Source: Hyphochytrium catenoides
Lineage: Eukaryota > Sar > Hyphochytriomycetes > Hyphochytriales > Hyphochytriaceae
Length of the DNA: 25,611 nt
Assembly (NCBI GenBank): GCA_900088475.1
Contig: FLMG01000114.1
Coordinates: forward strand, 1-25,611
Reading direction: 5' to 3'
Shown: positions 13,601-20,792 of the stretch, piece after piece
How positions within the stretch are numbered: position 1 is the first letter of the stretch
Layout: every line of letters begins with the position of its first letter
Position numbers and translations under genes: made by a program
Notes under the pieces: model-generated
The model's input: the letters and a program-made list of their open reading frames with translations, nothing else
The model's database searches: none
What the model was told of the DNA's origin: nothing

Positions 13601-16600
13601 GGGCTCAGGAGAATCTGCGGTCTGGGCAGGAGACGCTTTGATTATGTCTTCAACTGTGCCCTTAGGGGTGGAACCGTGGGTTGAAAGGGAGAGGTCCTCA
13701 GGGTCTGCTTTCGTCTCTTCAATTTTCCCTTGCTTCTTCGCTTCGTTGGTAGCCTGGGTGGCCTTGTCTGGCTCTTCCTTTGGCTCCAAAAGCCGCTTTG
13801 CCTTCTGAAGGCCGAAGCCCCTTCGTATAAGGGAAATGCGCCTGTCGAGGATTTGTGGTGGAACCATCGTCACTCCCTTCGGAACAGTCTCTCCCCTGCC
13901 AGGGCCAGAGTTGCAGAAAGCCTGGAAGGTCCCGTCCATAAGGTTGTATGCCCAGAGAGAGTCGGTTTTATAAGAGTAGGCCATTGAAGTCCCAGCCACA
14001 ATGCCAAAAGAGGGAGACAGAGGGACATCCCCTAAAAATTGGCCACTTGGCAGACCGAAACACCGGGCATAGTGGGACGAGGTCGAGGAGGAAAGAGGAG
14101 GTGACGGAGATAAAGCTGAGAGAGATCCTGACGGCAGGAGAGCTATCAGCTGTGGGCCCGTGCAGTAGAAAGTTCCTGTGGCAAGCAGTCCGGGCTCTAG
14201 AATGGGCTCTCCTCCCTCTGAATGGAGCTCGATGAAGGAGACGAGAGGAAGATAGCGGCGCGGAGACGCTGCTTTTAAAGCCTGAAGAAGCACCTCCGCC
14301 GCTCTATTTAACTCATAGTTTGAGAGCTTTAGCCCCTCTTTGCATCGCACAGAAGAGAGAGACGGAAGAGCCTCTTGAAGCCTCCTCTCTAAGGCCCTGA
14401 TCTCAGTCTTCCCTAAGGTTGAACGTACTTGAGTGAGGAGGGATGAGAGGTGCTTTGAAGACTTGACAAGCGCTAGTGCGGTCGCTGCAAACTTATCTAT
14501 TGTCTCCACCACAATCCACTTATTCTCCCCGTCCGCCTGCAAAGCCTCGAGAGAGATATTTTCTCCTATGGTCAAGAGTAAGAAAAAGAAGAAGGAAGAG
14601 AGAGGGAGAGAGAGAGAGTCTATTTCAGCGCTCATATTCATGAAGGGATCGACAAACAAAAGCTTTGCAAAAGAGGTAGATTAGAGAAGAGACACGTGAA
14701 GAAGGGCAATAGACCGGTGCATCTTACGAGCAAGGCACACCATAGAAAGGCGTTGGAGCAAAAGAGATGTGAGGCTGAGCTCTACCTGTTAGTGACTCTA
14801 CAAAGGACTGAAGGGCCGCAGGAGACACAATCTCCTCGGTTATTGGACTGCCAGCCTCTCCTTGGCCGTCAAGGTTGCCCAGCACCTCAGCCNNNNNNNN
14901 NNNNNNNNNNNNNNCGTTCCCATCCTCATACACAGCGAGGATGGTAGCCTCCTCTCCGCTGTCCAAGATCGCTCTATCCCCTACATGCCATTCGCGTCTC
15001 TCTCCTACTGGCAAAACTGGACTCTGTGTTTGCCTTGAAAGCACAGGAACGTTCTCAAGTCTTCTTCTCGACGAGCTCTCCTCCTCACTCTCTTTCATCT
15101 TTTCCTGTTCTTTCTCAGAGCTAGCCTCTGTCTTGATAGTGCAGGTCTTAGAGAAGCAGTTCTGGCACAAGTCATAGTCACACGTATCACAGCGGAAGCG
15201 TCCCTCTTGCCATCCGCCCGAACATCCTGCCAGGCCTCCATCACAGCTCCAAGCAGTCTGAAGTGACGATGGGGCCAGAGGATGGGGATGGGAAGACGAG
15301 AAGAGCTGGGAGACTTTAGAGACAGCGATCTCCAGCTTCCCTTGAGATGGAGAAGATGAAGAACCTCCTCCTTCTGGGGCGTCGTCTAGGTCATCTTCTT
15401 CCTCAAATTCATCAGGAGGAAGCTGTGCTATTTGGGAAGGGTCATAGGTGTAAAGAAGGAAAGAATAACGCAGGATCTCCTTCTCCCTCTTGCTCTTCGC
15501 AGGGAGAGGGAAACGATTCGCAATCTTTCCTCCTTTCTCCTCTATAATGACCAGATCATAGCAGTCCTCGGCGCCCCATCTGTACGTGTTGGTCCTGTCG
15601 TTCTTGTCCCATCTTACCGTCACGCCTACCTTCTCTACTCCTCCCCATGAGCCAATCTTCTCCACCGTCCCGGGCGCCCCAGCTACACCATCCTGATCTC
15701 CCCACTTCCAGTCTGGGCCCCTAACCACCCGGCTTCCCACCTGCATGACAGCGCGAGGGTCTGTCGTGCTTTCTCTCTTCCCATCTCCCCCCGAGGCATG
15801 CGAGACAAAGGTTAGATCATAAAAAAGCCTTCCTCTCTTCCCTGGTACCCCCCAGCGGTACGTGTTGGACCCACTGGCGTCCCACTTAACGCTCACTCCC
15901 GTTCCCATCTTGCCTCCTGCCCCCCATCCTCCAACTTTCACCACTGTCCCAAGCTTGCCAGCACCTCCGTCCTGGTCTCCCCATTTCCAATCGGGCCCTC
16001 TCATCACCCGCATCCCCACCTCCAAGGCAGGCATTGCAGAGCCCGTGCGCTGGCTTCTCCTCCTTCTCCGTCTATCTCCTGTATGTTGCGTGTCGCCGAT
16101 TCTCCCTCCTGGCTTGTGCTCGTCTTTGTCTATGTAGGAGATAAGGTAGAGAAGATGCCCGTCGGAAAAGAGAGGGCAGATCGAGCCAGAATGGCTGACA
16201 GGGGCTGCAGAAAGTGTAGAACCCAGCTCTAACGTTTGAACCACAGTCAAATCCTCAGTGCAGATTTGGTCAAGCTGAGAGGCCACCATGGAAGAGCTTC
16301 GGCAGTAAAGAAAGCCCTGAGCATAGGCCAGCCATACTCTTTCCCCTCCACCTCTCTCTCTTTCGGACCGGTAGTCTTCATTGCTCGCATAGACAAGCCC
16401 CTGCACCGTGGAGAAAGCTCCAGTCCCCACCTTCAGCAGGCCCCTGCTATTGTGTATATAGAGGTACTTGCCATCAGTGGCTAAAGCGTCGCACGAGGAG
16501 GTGGATGAGGAAGACAGAGAGGATGGAGGTTGTTCAAAGCAAAATGAGGATTGTGCGCTGGCCTCTACAGGTACCGCATAGCCCTCTCCATAACCGGCCG

Positions 16601-18092
16601 AGTGAAACTTCCGGGCAAAGGAAAGAAGAGCATGAGCATGAGCTTTTACCGTCCCGGAGGAAAGAGAAAGATCGGTCGTGTAGGGAAGAATGCGAAGAAA
16701 GAGGTCAAGACCACATATAAGGAGATGAGGAGAGCCGGTCAGGACCCCTAGTCCAAAGAGTGCGGTCCCTATCCCAAAAATGAACTCCACGGCGTGCGGA
16801 GAGAGGGAGAAAGGCCGTGTCGCCTGCTCATCCTGTTCACTCTCGCCACGGTTCCCCCTGTTTATAAACATTGAGAACGTTAGGGGCCATCAAACGTCAG
16901 CCCAAGACGTGAGGGACAGAAAGACTGAGGGGTGGATGTAGGAAGAAAGACATATATGTAACGAGAGGAGAAAGGTGCAATCCTCAATAAACTCCAGGGG
17001 CGAAAGTGCTGGAGGTGTACGAAGAGCCACGTGGAATAGAGAGACGACAAGAGAAAAGCACAAACAAAATTGAAGAGGGACAGAGGGAGACACAGAGACA
17101 CACAGAGAATGAGAGAGAGAGAAATAGAAAACAAAGAAGAGAAAACTGGGGGGAAGAGAGAGAGGGAGAGTCAGGAGAGAAAAGTGGGGCTTGGTGTAAA
17201 GAGAAAAGTTGTGATTGAGGTCAGGTCATCCCACGACTTACCCCAATCCGAGCCGTGCCGCCAAATCCAGGCACTCCTGCACAAAGGCATCCAGGTTGAT
17301 AGGATCATACCGAAGGGAGAGAGGCTCCAGCTCGCTAAGCCTTGCCAAAAACTTGTGCAGGTTCTCTGGCTCCTCTTCCCATTGCTGTGGGTTCCTCCCT
17401 ATTATCGACGGCCAAAGACGTGGACCGGGAATGTCGCTTTTGTCCAGCGAGTACGCGTCTGCAGTCCGCCAAGCGTGCTCATCCTAACCCAAAGAGAGAT
17501 TCCAAGGGACAAGGAAAGAGAAGAAGAGTTAGACCAAGAAGGAGAAGCATTGACGTCCAAGACAAAGAAGAGAAGACTTGAAATGACGTACTTGATGCAG
17601 ATGCTCTTCCCCTCTTTGTGCCGGATCTACCATGTCAGCCACCAGTGAGTGAAGGACAGCGCTTCTTTTCGCTAGCAGAGTCGTCTGCTTCTCTCTTGCA
17701 GATTTGGCAATGCGATCTATCGCCTCCAGGCAGCATCTACGAACCCTGTCTCTAACTTCGGAAGAAGGATCAAGGAGGAACTCCTTGAAGATATCGTCGA
17801 AAGGGGCTGGCAAGGAAACTTGAGATCCTTCTCCGGCATCTGTCTTCTTCTCGTCGTACAAGGAGCTTTTGATGCTTGCACTTTTCGAGCGATGGGAGAG
17901 ACTAGCATCGCTTTCCCCATTACCTTCTAATAATTGGCATGCCTTGGTAGAGTGAAAATACTCATGAAACATTACGCCGTCGTTGAACAAGACGACGTCA
18001 GAAAGGCGCCGCAGCTTCTCCCAGCTCTGCTGGTTGAAAGGCACTGCCTGGGCGTGCCCGCAAACCGTGGGCGGCGCCTTTGTCCGAGCCAT
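381..18092 (-). CDS. Giant HECT-type E3 ubiquitin ligase, HECTD4/HERC/ZZEF1-like, 3'-partial, 14 exons seen
   Basis: This gene encodes an enzyme expected to take ubiquitin from an E2 onto a HECT cysteine and pass it to substrates. The reconstruction starts at the ATG at 18092, which has an in-frame TAG just upstream, and joins 14 exons into 14430 coding bases (4810 residues) with every splice phase matching. Domains seen in order are a propeller-like segment (about 370-493), MIB/HERC2 repeats (529-597 and 621-686), a ZZ-like finger (784-820), a CUB-like domain (1831-1950), a canonical ZZ (2842-2891), a second CUB-like domain (3771-3860), a RanBP2 finger (4232-4258) and HECT (from about 4560). 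The size is close to HERC1/HERC2, but I see no RCC1 repeats. The module mix is nearer HECTD4 and ZZEF1. The last exon or exons, with the catalytic cysteine, lie beyond the left edge. The family is secure, but the exact orthologue is not. Confidence 0.9.
567..1015 (-). repeat. Long CT/GA-rich intron between HECT exons 13 and 14
   Basis: This is the longest intron of the gene (449 bases). Most of 780-990 is GAGA/GAGAGC repeat on the plus strand, so it is CTCT on the transcript. The tract lies upstream of the acceptor (CTTCTTAG at 567) and could serve as an extended polypyrimidine tract. Predicted peptides of SLSLS or RERER type from this stretch are artefacts. Confidence 0.8.
2923..3003 (-). 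other. RanBP2-type zinc finger in HECT gene exon 11
   Basis: Residues 4232-4258 read [20 protein letters not shown] followed by CETPCP. This is the W-x-C-x2-C-x3-N-x6-C-x2-C signature in full, with TFLN in place of the common TFxN. Fingers with the CTxxN core in this family often bind ubiquitin or RNA. It lies in a long acidic, disordered stretch, about 300 residues before the HECT domain. Confidence 0.93.
4394..4663 (-). other. CUB-like domain, second copy, in HECT gene exon 10
   Basis: Residues about 3771-3860 read [20 protein letters not shown], then [20 protein letters not shown], and [19 protein letters not shown] and YKLTVTPVD. The PGASxLxIxF, FYxDxxC and PLxVxGxxxxxRxE order repeats the CUB-like scheme of the first copy and of ZZEF1. 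The exon before it (6339-5839) carries a charged, tyrosine-rich stretch ([19 protein letters not shown]). Exon 10 starts at [18 protein letters not shown], and part of that is CT-repeat derived. Confidence 0.65.
7720..7868 (-). other. Canonical ZZ zinc finger in HECT gene exon 8
   Basis: Residues 2842-2891 read [20 protein letters not shown], then [15 protein letters not shown] and a closing HDGDHPF with two histidines. All expected ligands of the ZZ family are present (CxxC, CxxC, CxxC and the HxxxH-type end). ZZ fingers typically bind the N-terminus of histone H3, SUMO or N-degron-like peptides. The opening histidine comes from exon 7, which independently confirms the 224-base intron at 7866-8089. 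Downstream, [20 protein letters not shown] looks like a partial MIB-type barrel. Confidence 0.93.
8090..9567 (-). other. HECT gene exons 6-7, helical region before the canonical ZZ
   Basis: Exon 6 (9567-9328) encodes about 80 residues, including [20 protein letters not shown] and [20 protein letters not shown]. Its acceptor is a textbook TCTGCAG and its donor is GTGAGA in phase 2. Exon 7 (9139-8090) begins [20 protein letters not shown] and is helical and leucine-rich, with no domain I recognise. It ends GKVAH plus two bases of the next codon at a GTAACA donor. The junction with exon 8 builds the histidine and arginine that open the ZZ finger. Confidence 0.75.
11223..11582 (-). other. CUB-like domain, first copy, in HECT gene exon 5
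   Basis: Residues 1831-1950 read [15 protein letters not shown], then [28 protein letters not shown], and later [15 protein letters not shown] and [10 protein letters not shown]. The order ESxHPY, PGAxxLxIxFDxRxxT, DxxxIxxG, PGxxLxxxF, WGxxxTV matches the CUB-like jelly-roll in ZZEF1/HECTD4-type proteins. Two loops carry GERER-type insertions encoded by GA repeats. The rest of exon 5 is helical ([13 protein letters not shown] and nearby), with a serine-rich stretch around 10030-10220. Confidence 0.7.
12331..14565 (-). other. HECT gene exon 4, long alpha-helical region
   Basis: This exon encodes residues 939-1683, beginning [20 protein letters not shown]. It contains helical stretches, a propeller-like string ([20 protein letters not shown]) and a low-complexity charged stretch with [18 protein letters not shown]. 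Its C-terminal half is leucine-rich helical ([20 protein letters not shown], then [16 protein letters not shown]). I recognise no named domain. This kind of helical scaffold is usual between the domains of giant HECT ligases. It ends at a GTGCAA donor in phase 1. Confidence 0.7.
14893..14914. other. Assembly gap of 22 Ns inside HECT gene exon 3
   Basis: There are twenty-two unknown bases. The flanks read in the same frame if the gap length is taken as given: VYEDGN before it and [14 protein letters not shown] after it on the minus strand. About eight residues are therefore unknown, and the true gap size is not proven. Confidence 0.98.
15141..15251 (-). other. ZZ-like zinc finger in HECT gene exon 3
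   Basis: Residues 784-820 contain CDGG-LAGC-(n)[15 protein letters not shown]. The second half, [16 protein letters not shown], is a typical ZZ-finger C-x2-C-x4-C-x2-C core. The first half is looser than the canonical CDxC, with [12 protein letters not shown] in its place, so one zinc site may be altered. In Mind bomb and HERC2 a ZZ finger likewise sits close to MIB domains. Confidence 0.75.
15543..15740 (-). other. MIB/HERC2 domain, second copy
   Basis: Residues 621-686 repeat the first MIB/HERC2 domain: [18 protein letters not shown], then [33 protein letters not shown] and a closing YDLVI. The two copies share the [12 protein letters not shown] core exactly at protein level, which points to an internal duplication or strong constraint. 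A short acidic linker ([14 protein letters not shown]) lies downstream, before the zinc finger. Confidence 0.92.
15810..16016 (-). other. MIB/HERC2 domain, first copy
   Basis: Residues 529-597 match the MIB/HERC2 family: [20 protein letters not shown], then the glycine-rich [11 protein letters not shown], the VxVxWD core [16 protein letters not shown], and a closing YDLTF. This is a small SH3-like barrel found in Mind bomb and HERC2, where it binds partner or substrate peptides. It is followed within about 25 residues by a second copy, giving the tandem arrangement known from Mind bomb proteins. Confidence 0.92.
16120..16500 (-). other. Beta-propeller-like segment in HECT gene exon 3
   Basis: Residues about 370-493 contain short blade-like strings: [20 protein letters not shown], then a further block with [15 protein letters not shown], then [16 protein letters not shown]. 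The pattern of a small residue, DG, a hydrophobic triplet and later GLxKVGTG resembles the propeller-like repeats of HECTD4- and MYCBP2-type giant E3 ligases. Exon 4 carries another such string near 13975 ([20 protein letters not shown]). The fold is inferred from the pattern and not shown by an exact motif. Confidence 0.5.
17242..18092 (-). other. HECT gene exons 1-2, N-terminal region without a recognised domain
   Basis: Exon 1 (18092-17592) and exon 2 (17483-17242) encode residues 1 to about 248. The sequence begins [19 protein letters not shown], and I recognise no domain. It is mostly helical and charged, with a segment [20 protein letters not shown] that could be part of an armadillo/HEAT-like helical repeat. 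The exon 1 donor is GTACGT and the exon 2 acceptor is TTAG; both keep phase 0. Exon 2 reads through [20 protein letters not shown] and ends at a GTAAGT donor in phase 2. No RCC1-like repeats are visible here, unlike animal HERC proteins. Confidence 0.75.
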
Positions 18093-18996
18093 TCTCCTGG
18101 AACCAGAAGTCTATGCTACGTAAGGGGTTCCGCCTGGATCCAAGAAGATCAAGCTCATGGGAGCGGTCCGCTCCACCCTATTTAGGGGCGGATTAAAGGG
18201 CAGCGAGAGTTCCGAAAGAGTTTTGCCAGCTGCTGAGAGTTCTACGCTACCCTCGTCGAAAGTCTCATACAATAGAAGGTCAGAGTGCAACCCCTAGAAC
18301 GCTGCAAGTTCTCAAGCTTCCGAAACTAGGTCTAACGTCAGGGCCAGTCGGGCCTCACTCGAGGAGGCAGTTTAACGAGTGCCAATAATCTATAATATCT
18401 AACTAACGGGGCACTAATAAGACGCGAGGCATCAAGATTCTGACCAGAATCCGCAGAGATTTGAGACGAAGCTTCCAGATGAGAAAAGATGAAAGATGAA
18501 GACTGTGGCCCACAAAGACACAAGAGATACGAAGAGAGACAAGAACTTTGATACAGAGAAACCAAGAGGTAGGTTATCCTTAGGAATAATGCCTATCCTT
18601 GCAAAGGAAGAATGAAAAAGAGATATGATACGCTCAAGACAGATGACGGAGAGAATAGCTTATAATCTTCCAGTTTACGAAGTGGAATTTCTAATCCTCG
18701 AACTGATGTGGTTATCAACAATATTGCTTATTGGTTACCAATACCTTTGATTCTTCCTCTGATTCTTTGTCGCTTCTGCCGCCAACCTTCCCGCAATTTT
18801 CTGCTGATTCTTGAGTGCCAATGAAGCTTCACTTGAGGCTCAACCTCCAGCTTCTGAAAGAAGCGGGTGAAGCACGAGCTTATTTGCAGCCTCTGAAGGT
18901 CAATAGGAGGAATCGAGTGTCCACTGCCAGTTATCGAAGGAGTGCCAGGCAGAAGAGCAGGCCCATAGGTGGACTGTTTTGCCTTCTTGAATAAGA
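18093..18996. promoter_or_regulatory. Divergent intergenic promoter region between HECT and J-protein genes
   Basis: These 904 bases separate two genes transcribed away from each other, so both promoters must lie here. Visible elements are a GGGGCGG GC-box-like site at 18185-18191, near the HECT start, AT-rich TATA-like strings near 18387-18402 and 18655-18665, and a perfect inverted CCAAT element at 18730-18742. No coding segment is supported. GA/CT repeats are absent here, unlike most other non-coding parts of the window. Confidence 0.6.
18730..18742. promoter_or_regulatory. Palindromic double CCAAT box
   Basis: ATTGGTTACCAAT is nearly a perfect palindrome, with a CCAAT box on each strand sharing the central TTA. 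It lies about 255 bases before the J-protein start codon. NF-Y is the usual CCAAT binder in eukaryotes. The functional role is inferred only from motif and position. Confidence 0.4.
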
Positions 18997-20233
18997 ATGG
19001 GAGATTCGAACACCACAGTAGTAGCGGAGGTCCGGAAGGACTTTTATAAAATCCTTGGCGTTGACAAGAAAGCTTCGGAGGCAGAAATAAAGACGGCGTA
19101 TCGCAAGTTGGCCCTAGTCTACCATCCAGATAGAAACAAAGGCAGTCCGGAAGCAGGTAAATTAGTCCGCTACTACCTGTCTTTAGAGTCGCACGTAAGC
19201 TGACGTGGCTCTGCCTCCCGTAGCTGAGAAGTTCAAGGAAGTCTCCACGGCCTACGCTGTCCTATCAGACCCCAACAAGCGCCGGCAGTTTGACCTCGCC
19301 GGCGAGTCTGGCGAAGCGTTTGAATTTGAGAGTGTGAATGTGGAGGAGGTGGGTAACCTTGGCCGAGTGTTTGGCGCATTGTTTAGCAAAATGGGCATCC
19401 CCATTCCTACGGCGGTAGGCCAGTCGACACTGGATGCCGCGCGAGACATTGCTGAAGGACGGATGCCAAAAGTTCCGCCTCGCGACGTTGCGTTTGGGGA
19501 GGTGATCAAGGCTAAGGTGGACCGGCAGGACGCGCACTTTTACAAGCTGAAGGTATCGCCAGAGGATGCGGAGAAGGGTATTGTGGTTACCTGTCGCTCA
19601 CCTGCAAAGAGCAAGTTCAAGCTCATACTCTTTGACGATCGAGGCGGAGTCAGACTTGTGCAGGAGAGCGCCTCCCGCAAGGCTTACACTTGGGCCGATA
19701 TGTACTTCACAAAGTTCGAAACTCTCTCTCTCACCGAGACCCTTCTCAACCTCCAGCTTGATGACGAGGTCCCTCCTCTTTTCCATCAGCTAGACACTTT
19801 AGAGGCCAACAACGACAAGCTGGAAGCCGGTGAGCATCTCTTTGCGGTCTATGGCGATAACTGGATTCAGAAGGTCAGCTATACGTTGAAGATCATGGTG
19901 GTAGAGCCGAAGGCGCCATCAATAGATGAGATACAGAAGCTAGAAACGGAGCTGCTGAAAAAGAAGGAAGATCTTTCCAAGTTCCAGACGGAATTTATGG
20001 CAGCGAAGGCTGCTTTTGAGGCTGTAATCAAGAAGTTTGAGGAAGAGTCCAAGCAGACTGAAGACTTGCTCCTCAGTCGTGAGAAGGCTTACGATGAGTT
20101 CATCGAGGCCTGTGCAGCCAAATATGAGGACCCAAATGCGGCAAAGACTGAGCAGCAAAGTAGAACCTTCTTCTCATCCTGGGGCTGGGGCGGCGGGAGC
20201 TCAACTAGCTCCGGAAAGGCAGTGAAGCAGTGA
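18997..20233 (+). CDS. J-protein of the ARG1/DnaJ15 type, one intron
   Basis: This gene encodes a 389-residue Hsp70 co-chaperone. Exon 1 is 18997-19156 and exon 2 is 19224-20233; the 67-base intron has a GTAAAT donor, a CTGAC branch-like site and a CCCGTAG acceptor. The junction restores [17 protein letters not shown]. The J domain is at residues 14-77, with HPD at 43-45. No G/F region or CxxCxGxG zinc finger follows, so it is a class III J-protein. The conserved middle ([54 protein letters not shown]) matches plant ARG1/ARL1. A coiled coil spans about 286-354, and the tail is [21 protein letters not shown]-like. In plants ARG1 acts in gravity signalling on endomembranes, so the ancestral role here is probably trafficking or cytoskeleton-linked chaperoning. 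Confidence 0.93.
19157..19223 (+). other. 67-base intron in the J-protein gene
   Basis: The donor is GTAAAT and the acceptor CCCGTAG, with AGCTGACG about 20 bases before the end as a likely branch site. It falls in phase 1 within an alanine codon. It is much shorter than the HECT gene introns and free of CT repeats. Confidence 0.9.
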
Positions 20234-20321
20234 ATGTACTGGCTGGGCATGAAGCCATAAAGTTGGAGGAAGCGGAGATATGTTAAATCGACTTAAGAAT
20301 AGCTTGGCAGCTTCGGGCGAT

Positions 20322-20326
20322 TGTAA
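20322..20326 (+). terminator. Possible polyadenylation signal of the J-protein gene
   Basis: TGTAA lies about 90 bases after the stop codon, within an AT-rich stretch. TGTAA is the polyadenylation signal in green algae. Its use here is uncertain because the lineage is unknown. It overlaps the convergent end of the minus-strand gene, whose stop is at 20364. Confidence 0.3.
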
Positions 20327-20363
20327 ATAGCTAAATAATATGAGCCCTGCTATCAGCGGCCGG

Positions 20364-20792
20364 TTACTGTTGCTGCTGCGAAGCCTGCTGGATGCCTTCC
20401 AAGAGCCGTTGTATGCGGTTCTTCATATTTCCTAAGTCTTTCTCGACGTGCTCCACAAACGCGGGATCAGCTTTCTTGTCTGAACTCTGCACTTCGGGTG
20501 CTTGCCTCTCTTGATTGTTGTTATGCCCGTCGGTCTCATCGTCGCTGACTTCTACATTGTAAGCCTTATTCGTCAGTACCGACGCAATCGGTAAGCTAAC
20601 AAAAACATAGCATTTACCTTCAGCTTTGTCCTTCTCTTGGTTTTCCATCTTCACCTTGAAGCTATTGATCTTCTGAGCTAGCTCGTGCAGTTGTACGGAT
20701 ACCTCTAACTCGTCCTCTTCTTCGACGATGTCTTCTTCATAAGAAACTGAGCGATCTTCCTCTTCCCCGCAGTCTTTACTTCGTACATCCAT
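20364..20792 (-). CDS. Small acidic coiled-coil protein, unknown function, probable 66-base intron
   Basis: I do not recognise this protein. It starts at the ATG at 20792 (MDVRSKDCGEEEDRSVSYEE). With an intron at 20617-20552 removed it has 120 residues; read straight through it has 142. The intron has a GTAAAT donor, TACTGAC as a branch-like site and a TGTAG acceptor, nearly the same style as the J-protein intron, so I favour splicing. The protein has an acidic N-terminus (EEDIVEEEDELE), a helical stretch (VSVQLHELAQKINSFKVKME), a second acidic patch (EVSDDETDG) and a C-terminal helix with a QQQQ end. The gene converges with the J-protein gene with 130 bases between stops. The composition suggests a cytosolic or nuclear adaptor, but no function is claimed. 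Confidence 0.7.
   Translation of the reverse strand: MDVRSKDCGEEEDRSVSYEEDIVEEEDELEVSVQLHELAQKINSFKVKMENQEKDKAEGKCYVFVSLPIASVLTNKAYNVEVSDDETDGHNNNQERQAPEVQSSDKKADPAFVEHVEKDLGNMKNRIQRLLEGIQQASQQQQ

Larger units (their letters stand above)
381..18092 (-). other. Exon-intron structure of the giant HECT gene
   Basis: Exons in transcript order are 18092-17592, 17483-17242, 16857-14786, 14565-12331, 12022-9835, 9567-9328, 9139-8090, 7865-6515, 6339-5839, 5593-4298, 4020-2446, 2251-1858, 1614-1016 and 566-381. All 13 complete introns begin GT and end AG and are 108 to 449 bases long. Each boundary was chosen because it keeps the frame and joins sensible protein. For example, the exon 7/8 junction creates the ZZ start HRGVRCDGC. 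Many introns are pyrimidine-rich on the sense strand because of CT repeats. A further donor (GTAAGA) at 380 shows that the gene continues off the left edge. Exon 6 (240 bases) and exon 14 (186 bases) are short and easily missed. Confidence 0.85.

Noticed and set aside
12700-14235. Plus-strand frames of 95-136 codons antisense to HECT exon 4
   Set aside because: The minus strand is well-supported coding sequence here; the antisense products show no motifs.
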